DNA of 64,000 bases, taken from NCBI GenBank assembly GCA_022563595.1, contig JADFNB010000014.1:5001-69000 (forward strand). Reading direction: 5' to 3'. Positions within the stretch are counted from its first letter, which is position 1. Every line of letters begins with the position of its first letter. A program made the position numbers and the translations under genes. Of this stretch, positions 43,654-51,655 are shown in pieces. A model generated the notes under the pieces. The model saw only the letters and a program-made list of their open reading frames with translations. It made no database searches and had not been told where the DNA came from. Source of the DNA: Gemmatimonadota bacterium (lineage in GTDB: Bacteria > Gemmatimonadota > Gemmatimonadetes > Gemmatimonadales > GWC2-71-9).

Positions 43654-44340
43654 ATGACTAAACGAGCAAAGAAGGAAGAGCGCCCGGTCCCCGGGAAGCC
43701 CGAGGAGATCGATCCCGGCGAGCGTGTGCTGGCATGGGTGAAGGCCCGGCAGCGAAGCCTCACGGTGGCCGCTGTTGTGGTCGCGGTTGTCGGCGGCGGC
43801 GTATGGTTTACTACCACAGCCCAACAGCGGCGCGAGGCATTCGCCCGCCGTGAGTTGTCCCAGGCACGGCTCGCCGCTGAGTCGGGGAACCTCGCTCTGG
43901 CCACCAACGACCTGTCGCGGCTGATAGGGACGTACGGGGGGTCGAGGGCGGCCCAGGAGGCCGCGCTGGTGCTGGCGCAGGTACGGCTCCTACAGAACCA
44001 GGCCGAACTCGCGATCGTGGATCTCGAGCGTTTCATCGCCGTGGGTCCGGACGACGACTACCAAGTCCAGGCCCATCAGCTCTTGGGTGCCGCGCTCGAG
44101 CAGACCAGTAGATTCGCGGCTGCCGGCGAAGCCTATCTGGCCGGTGCCAACTCGCCGGGATTCGATTTCCTGCGATCGGAATTGCTGCTCGATGCTGGGC
44201 GGGCATTCGTCCTCGCCCGCGACACCGCTCGAGCGGTGGCTGCCTACGAGCGCGTCCTCACCGAGTTTGAAGACCCGCCCGGTGCTACGGAAGCCCGCCT
44301 CAGATTGGCGGAACTCAGCCGTTTTGACATAGCCGGATAA
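43654..44340 (+). CDS. YfgM-like single-helix TPR protein
   Basis: From ATG 43654, two bases after GGGAAGGA, the protein has 228 residues. A basic head (TKRAKKEER) and one transmembrane helix (LTVAAVVVAVVGGGVWF, about residues 35-53) are followed by TPR-like helices (RELSQARLAAESGNLALA and RSELLLDAGRAFVLARDTA). This matches the YfgM/TPR_21 layout: membrane-anchored with a periplasmic TPR. YfgM acts with BamB and the Sec translocon in other bacteria; the role here is inferred. Confidence 0.8.
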   Translation: MTKRAKKEERPVPGKPEEIDPGERVLAWVKARQRSLTVAAVVVAVVGGGVWFTTTAQQRREAFARRELSQARLAAESGNLALATNDLSRLIGTYGGSRAAQEAALVLAQVRLLQNQAELAIVDLERFIAVGPDDDYQVQAHQLLGAALEQTSRFAAAGEAYLAGANSPGFDFLRSELLLDAGRAFVLARDTARAVAAYERVLTEFEDPPGATEARLRLAELSRFDIAG

Positions 44341-44667
44341 CGCCGGTCGGCGTACCTCAGCCTGTCGGATCGCCTGGCGTTCGTTCCTGTGCCCGCCACA
44401 CAGACGTCGTATAAGATATGTTATGTTAAGCTACATGCGAACATGGTGTGGAGAAGTAGTGGCGCATCCCCCACCCTCATTACGTAATCCACTACTGCGC
44501 CGCCAGTTACGCGCCTAGACCTCAACCACCCCCGAACCCTCTGCCCCAACGGTTTCCCATGGGGGCATGAGAAAGTGGCAGAGCGGTGGCAGGATACGTT
44601 TGTGGGAAACCTCTGGGCCGAGTTGGTCGGCGGCGGCACCAGAGTGACGGCGGGCAGTGTCAGATGG
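44341..44667. other. Convergent intergenic region with inverted repeats
   Basis: This 327-base gap separates two convergent genes and has no recognisable gene. It includes an AT-rich patch (TATAAGATATGTTATG, 44410-44425) unusual for the window, and the palindrome ATTACGTAAT at 44479-44488. TGCCCC/GGGGCA (44542-44547 and 44562-44567) makes another possible stem. Terminators for both directions are expected here, but none has a T-run. Confidence 0.6.
44455..44501. repeat. Interleaved inverted repeats
   Basis: AGTAGTGG (44455-44462) pairs with CCACTACT (44489-44496), and GGCGCA (44461-44466) pairs with TGCGCC (44496-44501). The order of arms is A-B-A'-B', which in RNA would form either alternative hairpins or a pseudoknot. 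The palindrome ATTACGTAAT lies in the loop. Confidence 0.7.
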
Positions 44668-45492
44668 TCAGAGGATACCGCGAAAGACGAGGAGGGCCTG
44701 GCCGCCGACGCCCGGCGAGACGAGAGCCGGCGGTTCGCGGTCCAGATCCAGTTCCCCGGAGACGGACAACAGCTCGCCCATCCGGCTCCGCACAGCCCAA
44801 GGAAACTCCAGATCGCCTGCCGTTCCGAGAACGAGCGCGCTGGCCACCGCCCCAGTGGCACAGGCCAGGGTCTCACCCTCCACCCCTCGCTCGTAGGTCC
44901 GCATGGCCCAACCTTCCCCGGTCCGGGCCACGAAGTTCACATTGGCGCCTCCCGGCTCCAGCACCCGGTGCTCCCGCAGCGCCCTACCCCGGCCCACCAG
45001 ATCGACGGCCTCCAGATCGTCAACCACGACCACCAGATGAGGAACCCCGACGGTCGCGAACCCGATGTGGCGCTCCCCGTCCGTCGGGACGATCTCCGGA
45101 TGGCTGAGATCGGTAACATCAGCCAGCCGGATCTCCGCCCGATCGGTCGTCTCCGGGAGACACCGGGCCTCGTAGGTTCCGGCATCTGTCTCCAGACACA
45201 TCCCCTCGGCCGGCGCAAGCTCGAGCCGCGCGGCCAGGCGCGTGGCGCAGAGTGCCCCGTTGCCGCACATCGGGGCCCGACTGCCGTCACTGTTGAAGAA
45301 GTGAAACCGCACCCTGCCGGGCGCCGATCCCGGCTCCAGGACGACGAGGCCGTCGGCCCCGACCCCTGTCCGGCGTGCGCACACCGACCGAATGCGTTCC
45401 GGCGACCATTCAGCAACCGGATCGCATCGGCCGTCGATGAAGACGAAGTCGTTTCCAGACCCCGTCATCTTGTAGAAGACCGATCCCCCCAT
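44668..45492 (-). CDS. dapF: DapF, diaminopimelate epimerase
   Basis: DapF makes meso-diaminopimelate for lysine and peptidoglycan synthesis. From ATG 45492 it has 274 residues. The two catalytic cysteines are in MCGNGALCATRLA and LACATGAVASAL. FYKMTGSGNDFVFIDG opens the protein. GTG 45495 is an alternative start. It is the last gene of the minus-strand convoy, with its start touching the stop of the DPM-type gene. Confidence 0.95.
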   Translation of the reverse strand: MGGSVFYKMTGSGNDFVFIDGRCDPVAEWSPERIRSVCARRTGVGADGLVVLEPGSAPGRVRFHFFNSDGSRAPMCGNGALCATRLAARLELAPAEGMCLETDAGTYEARCLPETTDRAEIRLADVTDLSHPEIVPTDGERHIGFATVGVPHLVVVVDDLEAVDLVGRGRALREHRVLEPGGANVNFVARTGEGWAMRTYERGVEGETLACATGAVASALVLGTAGDLEFPWAVRSRMGELLSVSGELDLDREPPALVSPGVGGQALLVFRGIL

Positions 45493-46217
45493 CACAGCCG
45501 CCGCAGCAGGGCCATGAACCGAAGCCGCCAGACTAGCCAGATCGCCTCCCGGACGATCACACCGGACATCTTGCTGACCCCATCCGTCCTATCCACGAAG
45601 ACGATGGGAATCTCGACGATACGGAATCCCTTGCGGTGTGCGCGAAAGCTCATTTCGATCTGAAACCCGTAACCGTTGGAGTGTACCGCATCGAGGTCGA
45701 TCGCCTCTAGGACCCGGCGGTGGAAGCACTTGAAGCCCCCGGTGGCATCATACAGCCTGTGCCCCGTGACGATGCGCGCGTATAGGTTCGCGCAATAGCT
45801 CAGCAGCAGTCGCGGCATCGGCCAGTTCACGACCGTCACCCGCCCCCGCAGGTAGCGAGACCCGAGCACCAGATCGGCATCCTGCGCCGCGGTGAGGAAA
45901 TCCGGCAGGTGCTTGGGGTCGTGCGAAAAGTCCGCATCCATCTCGAACACGTACTCGTAGTCGCGCTCGAGCGCCCAACGGAACCCCGCCATGTACGCCG
46001 TGCCGAGCCCGAGCTTCGCTTCCCGGTGAATGACCCGAACGCGCGGATTCTCCGCCGCTATCTCGTCTGCGGCGGACCCCGTGCCGTCGGGCGAGTTGTC
46101 GTCGATCACGAGCACCTCGATCCGCGGGTCCTGCCCCAACACCAGAGGCACGATCCGGCGCAGGTTGTTCAATTCATTGTAGGTCGGTATGATGACCAGC
46201 GCTTTCTCTTCAGCCAC
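45492..46217 (-). CDS. DPM1-type polyprenol-phosphate glycosyltransferase (GT2)
   Basis: The 241-residue protein begins at GTG 46217. It is a family 2 glycosyltransferase with VIIPTYNELNNLRRIV, VLVIDDNSPDGTG and the metal-binding EMDADFSHDPKHLP. SRYLRGRVTVVNWP and DATGGFKCFHRRVLE are typical of polyprenol monophosphomannose synthases. It has no C-terminal membrane pair, unlike the GT2 at 50690-51655. It should make a polyprenyl-phosphate sugar donor for enzymes acting outside the membrane, perhaps the YfhO-type protein upstream. Confidence 0.88.
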   Translation of the reverse strand: MAEEKALVIIPTYNELNNLRRIVPLVLGQDPRIEVLVIDDNSPDGTGSAADEIAAENPRVRVIHREAKLGLGTAYMAGFRWALERDYEYVFEMDADFSHDPKHLPDFLTAAQDADLVLGSRYLRGRVTVVNWPMPRLLLSYCANLYARIVTGHRLYDATGGFKCFHRRVLEAIDLDAVHSNGYGFQIEMSFRAHRKGFRIVEIPIVFVDRTDGVSKMSGVIVREAIWLVWRLRFMALLRRL

Positions 46218-48648
46218 GCAGCCTCCGGGCCGCAATCGGCCCCACGATACCTCCAACCGCGAGCAACAGACTGCCCAGCGTGAGCATCCGCCCAAGCCGA
46301 TAGTCTGCGCTCTCGAACGACAGCGAGACCTCGGCTGCGCCGGCTGGCACCGGCACGGTGATCAAGGATACGTTGCCGCGCAGTACTTCCGCCGCTACGC
46401 CGTCGACCGTGGCCTTCCAGTCGTAGTAGTAGTTTTCGGCCACTACCAGGTACCCCTCCTGCGGCGCCGAAGGTTCCAGCCGCATCACCATGTGTCCTGG
46501 CTCCCACGTCTCGAAGATGACGCGGACGGCCAGCGGTTCGGGGAGCGTGTCGAGCGGTGCGAGATCGATCGCGGCTGCAGTATCGAGCAGGACCACGCGG
46601 TCGAAATCCAGTTGCGAGCGCCGATCCGCTATCGCCGGTATCGCCTGCTCGTCGGGAACCTTGAGCGCTGCCGGGACCAACCGTGCGTAGCGCACCGGGT
46701 CGCGCCGCTCAAATACGGTTGCCCGGCCGCCATTGGAAGTCAGCACGCCGGCCATGACGGTGTCGTAGGCGTCGGCGAACCCCGTGAACGCGGCAAAACG
46801 CCCGGAAAGATCGAGGTCCGCCGAGAGCAGCACGTACCGTACGGCAAAAAGGTCCCACAGGCGGCGACTGGCAAAAAGATATCCGGACAGGATCTGCCAC
46901 TGGTTCTTACCCCCCATCAACTCGTTGAACGCATGGAGCTGGTTCCCGTGATGTCCGAGCAGTTGCGGGATCCCGAACGCCATGAGCGACGAGCCGCGGT
47001 ACGCCTCGATCCCGGTATCCGAGAGGTCGAGCACCCGGAACGGCCGCTCGACCTCTCGCAGCAAATTGGTGACGGCATCGGGACCATACAGCCCCGACTC
47101 CGGAGAATCGGTGTAGGTCCAGAACCCCCTCGCATTCCGCCACAGGTCGGCGCTGACCAAGAGTGGCAGCGCCAGCACGAGGGCGCGAGCCGGCACCTTG
47201 CCGCGCGCGAGCGCCCAGACCACGCCGCCGAGGAGCGCCAGCGCCAAGCCGCTCAGCAGCGCACCCATCCTTATGGCACTCCGCCCCGCGACGGCGGCCC
47301 GTAGCGCAACGGTCCCCTGCCCCGACCCCCCGCCCTGCGCCAGCGACTCGGCTACGGCGCCGAACACGCCGAGCAGTGCCAACACGGCCACTATGCCCCC
47401 CGCAATCATCCACGATACGACCCAACGCTCGGTCCGCCCCTGTGCCCTCTCCAAACGCGCAGCCCCCAGGCCTGCGAACACGGCGAGCACGAGGGCGACG
47501 ACATAGAGCGCCATCCCCGGCGCCCGTGTCTGCTTCACGAACGGCATGACTGTCCACCACAGCCGATAGAACGGGGTCGCCGCACCAAGGCTGATCAAGA
47601 AGAACAGCAGCCCGATCCCCGATAGCCAATAGACGAGGCGGCGTCGGCTGTCGAAGAGTCCCAGCGCGCCAAGCGCGACCACAGGCAGGCCCAGGTACTC
47701 CGAATGCAACTTCATCGGATTGCCACCCCAATACGTGCCATCGAAGCTCGTTCCCACGAAGTTTGCGAGTGCCAGTTCGGGAACGTGCGACCACGGCAGC
47801 GCATAGGACGTGGAACCCTCGAAGCCGTAGTAGCCTTCCGCGCGTGGGGAGAACGGGATGTAGTGGTAGAACGGTAGAATCTGGATCATGCCGATCCCGA
47901 ACCCGACGGCAACCGCGGCAAATGCCAGCCCAAGTGGCACCAGACGTTCGGCCCAGGATCGCCCGTCCGCTTCGCCGAGTGCCAGGTAGAGGGCGAACAG
48001 TCCGGCCACCACCAGCATGTAGTAGGTCATCTGTGCCTGCGGGCTCACCAGCGCCAGCCCCACGCTGAGCGCTAGAATGCCGTACCCTTCGTAGCGCCGG
48101 TCCCGGATCCCCAGCACCAATCCGATGAGCGCGAGCGGCAGCAGTGCCGTGACGAAGAGCTTGCCATCGTGTCCGGGCTGCACATACGAACCGATGACAC
48201 CCGACAACTGGTACGCGAGACCGCCAACCACGGCACCCGTCCAGGAGACGCGCAACAGGCGCAACAACAGGTAGAGGAAGAGCCCGGCCAACACGTAGTG
48301 GATCGCGAAGCCGAGGTTCATGGCTGTGCCGGTGGGCAGGATCAGTCGCAGCCACGACGTGGGATAGAAGATGTCACCATGCATGGCACCGACGAAGGGC
48401 ATCCCGCCGAACAGCTCGGGATTCCATAGCGGGATCTTTCCGGTGCGCTTCCATTCCGACGCCAGCCAGTGGCGGAACGCGAACCCGCTGTGGTACTGGT
48501 CGCTGAACTGCCCCGCCAGGAACTTCCCCGACCACATCGGCAGCGACAGGATGGCGATCCACAGAGTCAGGACGGCGGTCGCCACCCATGTGGGCGCGGG
48601 CGGCTCGTAGGTCGCGGTTGTTTCCGGCTCGCGTTCAGCCTGAGGCAC
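46210..48648 (-). CDS. YfhO-family multi-spanning membrane protein (GT-C-like)
   Basis: The 812-residue protein begins at GTG 48648. About a dozen hydrophobic helices fill residues 20-540. The first outer loop holds QFSDQYHSGFAFRHWL and IPLWNPELFGGMPF, signatures of YfhO/GT-C proteins where acidic residues bind the lipid-sugar donor. A soluble C-terminal domain (about 560-780) precedes a final helix. In Firmicutes YfhO glycosylates lipoteichoic acid using polyprenyl-phosphate sugars. Here the acceptor is unknown. The gene overlaps both neighbours. Confidence 0.85.
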   Translation of the reverse strand: MPQAEREPETTATYEPPAPTWVATAVLTLWIAILSLPMWSGKFLAGQFSDQYHSGFAFRHWLASEWKRTGKIPLWNPELFGGMPFVGAMHGDIFYPTSWLRLILPTGTAMNLGFAIHYVLAGLFLYLLLRLLRVSWTGAVVGGLAYQLSGVIGSYVQPGHDGKLFVTALLPLALIGLVLGIRDRRYEGYGILALSVGLALVSPQAQMTYYMLVVAGLFALYLALGEADGRSWAERLVPLGLAFAAVAVGFGIGMIQILPFYHYIPFSPRAEGYYGFEGSTSYALPWSHVPELALANFVGTSFDGTYWGGNPMKLHSEYLGLPVVALGALGLFDSRRRLVYWLSGIGLLFFLISLGAATPFYRLWWTVMPFVKQTRAPGMALYVVALVLAVFAGLGAARLERAQGRTERWVVSWMIAGGIVAVLALLGVFGAVAESLAQGGGSGQGTVALRAAVAGRSAIRMGALLSGLALALLGGVVWALARGKVPARALVLALPLLVSADLWRNARGFWTYTDSPESGLYGPDAVTNLLREVERPFRVLDLSDTGIEAYRGSSLMAFGIPQLLGHHGNQLHAFNELMGGKNQWQILSGYLFASRRLWDLFAVRYVLLSADLDLSGRFAAFTGFADAYDTVMAGVLTSNGGRATVFERRDPVRYARLVPAALKVPDEQAIPAIADRRSQLDFDRVVLLDTAAAIDLAPLDTLPEPLAVRVIFETWEPGHMVMRLEPSAPQEGYLVVAENYYYDWKATVDGVAAEVLRGNVSLITVPVPAGAAEVSLSFESADYRLGRMLTLGSLLLAVGGIVGPIAARRLRG

Positions 48649-49534
48649 CCTTGCGCTCCCTGGTCAGCAGTCCGGCCGCGGCCGCACCAGCTTCGGTGAT
48701 GGTCAGCAGGATTCGGGACGCGATGCCCAGCGCCACGGCGGCGCCGCTGCCCAATATTGGGGCGAGCAGGCCGATGAAGATGATTTCCCGTACCCCCAGC
48801 CCGCCGGGGGCCACCAGCGCCAGCAAGCCTATAATGTAACCGGCCGCGAACACTCCAACGGCAGACGCGAGGCTGAGGGAAGTGTGCCCGAACAGCCCGC
48901 GTGCCAGGAGCCAGAAGGCCACGCCGTAGGCGACCCAGCTCAGTGTGGTTACGAGCGCGGCGATGGTCACTGCGGCCGGATGAAGCGGGCGCAGCTCGCG
49001 TCCCAGAGCGCGTGATGCCAGCCGCATTGTCTTGGGCCATACCAGGACTGCTACCACACACGCGGCAACCAGGGCTGCGAGCGCGAGCGAGAGCGGAGAA
49101 GCCGCGCCGGGTGCCGTAGCCGCGACGACGGCCACCCCGGTCCCGAGCGCCACCGCCTGCATGATGATGGCCGACCCGGCTGCCGCCCACGGGGCAACGC
49201 CCGAGCGCTGCGCCAGAACGGCGAGTCCCGCAACGCTCCAGATCTTGCCTGGCAGATACCGCCCCAGATTCGAGATCGTCCAGATGCGCACCGCCGTAGC
49301 GTACGGGAGGCGTTCTCCCCAACCGGCGAGGATGCGGCGCCACGCCTCGATGAGCCCCCCATAGGTCGCCCATACCACGAGCGCCGAGAGTGCGATCCAG
49401 CCGGGTTGCGGGTCGAACGCGACCTCGACAGCCCGGAACTCCTCCCAGTGCCGTGCGAGCGAACGCCAGACGAACGCGCCGACGGCCCCCACGAGGACCG
49501 CCTGCCCCATCCAGAACAGGGCGCGGCGACTCAT
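48635..49534 (-). CDS. Flippase-like (UPF0104/LPG-synthase-TM) membrane protein
   Basis: The 299-residue protein has seven to eight hydrophobic helices. LGRYLPGKIWSVAGLAVLAQ and the late APGGLGVREIIFIGLL are the signatures of the lysylphosphatidylglycerol-synthase transmembrane family, which includes AglD-like proteins. It lacks the soluble aminoacyl-transferase domain of MprF. Its position between a GT4 and YfhO gene suggests a role in moving or modifying a lipid-linked sugar, which is inference. Confidence 0.85.
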   Translation of the reverse strand: MSRRALFWMGQAVLVGAVGAFVWRSLARHWEEFRAVEVAFDPQPGWIALSALVVWATYGGLIEAWRRILAGWGERLPYATAVRIWTISNLGRYLPGKIWSVAGLAVLAQRSGVAPWAAAGSAIIMQAVALGTGVAVVAATAPGAASPLSLALAALVAACVVAVLVWPKTMRLASRALGRELRPLHPAAVTIAALVTTLSWVAYGVAFWLLARGLFGHTSLSLASAVGVFAAGYIIGLLALVAPGGLGVREIIFIGLLAPILGSGAAVALGIASRILLTITEAGAAAAGLLTRERKGASG

Positions 49535-50682
49535 GCGTTCCGCTCGACCGCGTCTCGGAGAATCGTTTCGAACCGTTCGGCAACCCGGGCGGGAGCCAGT
49601 TCCGCGGCGAGCGCGACGCCGGCGGTGGCCGCGCGGCGGCGTGCCTCCGGTCGGCCCACCAGCGACATGATCGCTTCAGCTAGCGCGTCCGGATCGTTGG
49701 GAGGAACCACGCGGCCCGCATCCTCACTCACGATGTCCAAGACCCCACCCCCGTCGGAGAGCGACACGACCGGTACGCCGAGCGCGAGCGCCTCCGCCAC
49801 GGCGAGGCCGAACCCTTCCCGCTCGGCCGGGAAAGCGAACACGTCCGCACCGGCGATCGTCTCCGCGACCCGGTCGGGCGGCACCATGCCGAGGAACCGG
49901 GTGCGATCGGCAATACCGAGCCGCGTGGCGCGCGCCGTCAGCGCATCGCGTTCCGGCCCATCACCCACGATGGTGAGTCGCGTCTCGCCGGGCAGCTTGG
50001 CCATCGCGTCGAGCAGGATGTCCAGCCGTTTCTGCCGGGTCAGCCGCCCGACGGTGACGATCCCGCCGCCACCCTCGCTCGCGCTGGTCACCGGCCGCAC
50101 CTCGAACGGCATGGGTTGTACGATCACGTCGCGCTCGCAGAGTGCGCACACCTCGGCGGCGAGATAGCGGGAGACAGCCGTGACCCGTGCCGCTTGCGTG
50201 AGCACCCGGCGCGCCATCCACCGCCCCAAACGTGACCGCCGGAGCAATGCCACATCGGTTCCGTGGACGGTGACGACATACGGCAGGGCTTCCGATCGCA
50301 CCGCGCGCCGGGCGCTGAGTCCGCCGGGAATCCACCAGTGGGCGTGGAGCAGATCGGCGCCGATCGCGTGGGCCTCCGTCAGCGCGGCGCCCTGCATCGC
50401 ACTGACGAGCGACATGAACCGGCGGAGCCCGCCGAGCGAACGGGCGGCATCCGTCATCGTGCCCCGATACGCGAGCGTCTCGTGTTCAGGCGGCGCGTAG
50501 CGAACCCGCTCGACGGGAATCCCGTGACGCCGCTCGCGCCCGCCGCTTCCTTCATCGGATGGGGCGACCACGTGAAGCTGATGGCCGCGCTCCGAGAGCG
50601 CGATGCAGAGTCGCTCGATGAACGCGCCCGCGACATCCCCATCCCACCGGGGATAGGCGTGTGTGATGATTACGATGCGCAA
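49531..50682 (-). CDS. Glycosyltransferase family 4
   Basis: The 383-residue protein starts at TTG 50682, seven bases after the upstream stop, giving RIVIITHAYPRWDGDVAG. It is a GT-B enzyme with HAHWWIPGGLSARRA, GIVTVGRLTRQKRLDILLD and the nucleotide-sugar motif FAFPAEREGFGLAVAEALAL, where the two Glu residues are catalytic or donor-binding. Upstream codons read as unlikely protein. The sugar and acceptor are unknown. It is not a BshA match because the BshA start signature is missing. Confidence 0.9.
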   Translation of the reverse strand: MRIVIITHAYPRWDGDVAGAFIERLCIALSERGHQLHVVAPSDEGSGGRERRHGIPVERVRYAPPEHETLAYRGTMTDAARSLGGLRRFMSLVSAMQGAALTEAHAIGADLLHAHWWIPGGLSARRAVRSEALPYVVTVHGTDVALLRRSRLGRWMARRVLTQAARVTAVSRYLAAEVCALCERDVIVQPMPFEVRPVTSASEGGGGIVTVGRLTRQKRLDILLDAMAKLPGETRLTIVGDGPERDALTARATRLGIADRTRFLGMVPPDRVAETIAGADVFAFPAEREGFGLAVAEALALGVPVVSLSDGGGVLDIVSEDAGRVVPPNDPDALAEAIMSLVGRPEARRRAATAGVALAAELAPARVAERFETILRDAVERNA

Positions 50683-50689
50683 CGGAGGA

Positions 50690-51655
50690 TCAGGGTTTGC
50701 GACGTTCCAGCTCGGCGGCGAGACGTTCCACCGAGCGGCCGAGGGCACGAACCTCCTCGCGGGCACCGGCCAACATATCGCCCAGGAATCCGAATCCAAA
50801 CAGTACTATACCGGAGATCACGAGCACCATCACGAGGTCGAGCATCGGCCGGAAACCATACCCATAGCCGAACCGCATGATCAGCGCGGCTATCCCAACC
50901 AGGAATCCGAGCAGGAACAACAGACCGCCGGACAACCCGAAAAAGAGCAGCGGTTTGCGCCCGAAGTGCAGCTGGAACCAGACGGACATGAGATCCAGGA
51001 CCCCGACCGGAATCCGCCCGATGCCAAACTTGGATTTTCCCGCGCGGCGTGGGTGCAACGTCACCGGCCGCTCCAGCACTCGATACCCGTCGGCGGCGCC
51101 AATGACGACCATGAACCGATGCCAATCGGGGCGGGCCGGCACGACATCCATGACCTCACGCCGGTACGCCTTGACCGCATTGAGATCGGTCACCCGAATT
51201 CCGAACAGCAGGCGGCATAGACCGTTGTACACACCGGAAACCAACGACTTTTCGTATTGTCCCTGCTTCGCGCCGGTGACGATATCCGCCTCGTCCTCTC
51301 GGATCGGGCCGACCAGCCGTGGGATCTCCGACGGCAAGAACTGGAGGTCGGCCGGGTAGAACACGAAGATACGTCCGGTGGCGACCTCTCCCGCCGAACG
51401 CAACGCGTCGGCGATGCCGCGCCGCGTTCGATGATGTACGACACGCAAAAAGGGAAACTCGTCGGCCAATCGCGCGAGTACGGCCGCCGAGTCGTCTTCG
51501 CTCCCGTCGTTCACTACGACGACCTCACAGCTGTACGGTTCGGCCGCGAAGGCGTCGGCGCACTGTCTGATGAATTCCGGAAGGTTCTCCGCCTCGTCTT
51601 TCGCGGGTACGAGTACGCTGACATCCGCCTCTTCGTCGCGGGCGGCTAGCGTCAT
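50690..51655 (-). CDS. GT2 with two C-terminal membrane helices (CsbB/ArnC-like)
   Basis: The 321-residue protein has a GT-A domain (SVLVPAKDEAENLPEFI, VVVNDGSEDDSAAV, FVFYPADLQFLPSEIP) and two hydrophobic helices at about 235-255 and 268-290. A coiled-coil tail follows (RALGRSVERLAAELERRKP). This layout is that of polyprenyl-phosphate sugar synthases such as CsbB, GtrB and ArnC. The usual DxD is AD here (YPADLQ), as in several ArnC relatives. It overlaps rpoN by four bases. Confidence 0.87.
   Translation of the reverse strand: MTLAARDEEADVSVLVPAKDEAENLPEFIRQCADAFAAEPYSCEVVVVNDGSEDDSAAVLARLADEFPFLRVVHHRTRRGIADALRSAGEVATGRIFVFYPADLQFLPSEIPRLVGPIREDEADIVTGAKQGQYEKSLVSGVYNGLCRLLFGIRVTDLNAVKAYRREVMDVVPARPDWHRFMVVIGAADGYRVLERPVTLHPRRAGKSKFGIGRIPVGVLDLMSVWFQLHFGRKPLLFFGLSGGLLFLLGFLVGIAALIMRFGYGYGFRPMLDLVMVLVISGIVLFGFGFLGDMLAGAREEVRALGRSVERLAAELERRKP

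Noticed and set aside
43300-43824. Minus-strand protein containing GVTRTPDQRFRKPLLYPLSY
   Set aside because: This is the familiar antisense translation of a tRNA, here tRNA-Arg.
44575-45663. 362-codon plus-strand open frame opposite dapF
   Set aside because: DapF on the minus strand has both catalytic cysteines. The plus-strand frame is Pro/Arg/His-rich and featureless.
46907-48355. 482-codon alternative minus-strand frame inside the YfhO-type gene
   Set aside because: It overlaps the same strand in another phase and is Arg/Ala-rich without membrane helices, while the YfhO frame has a full helix pattern.
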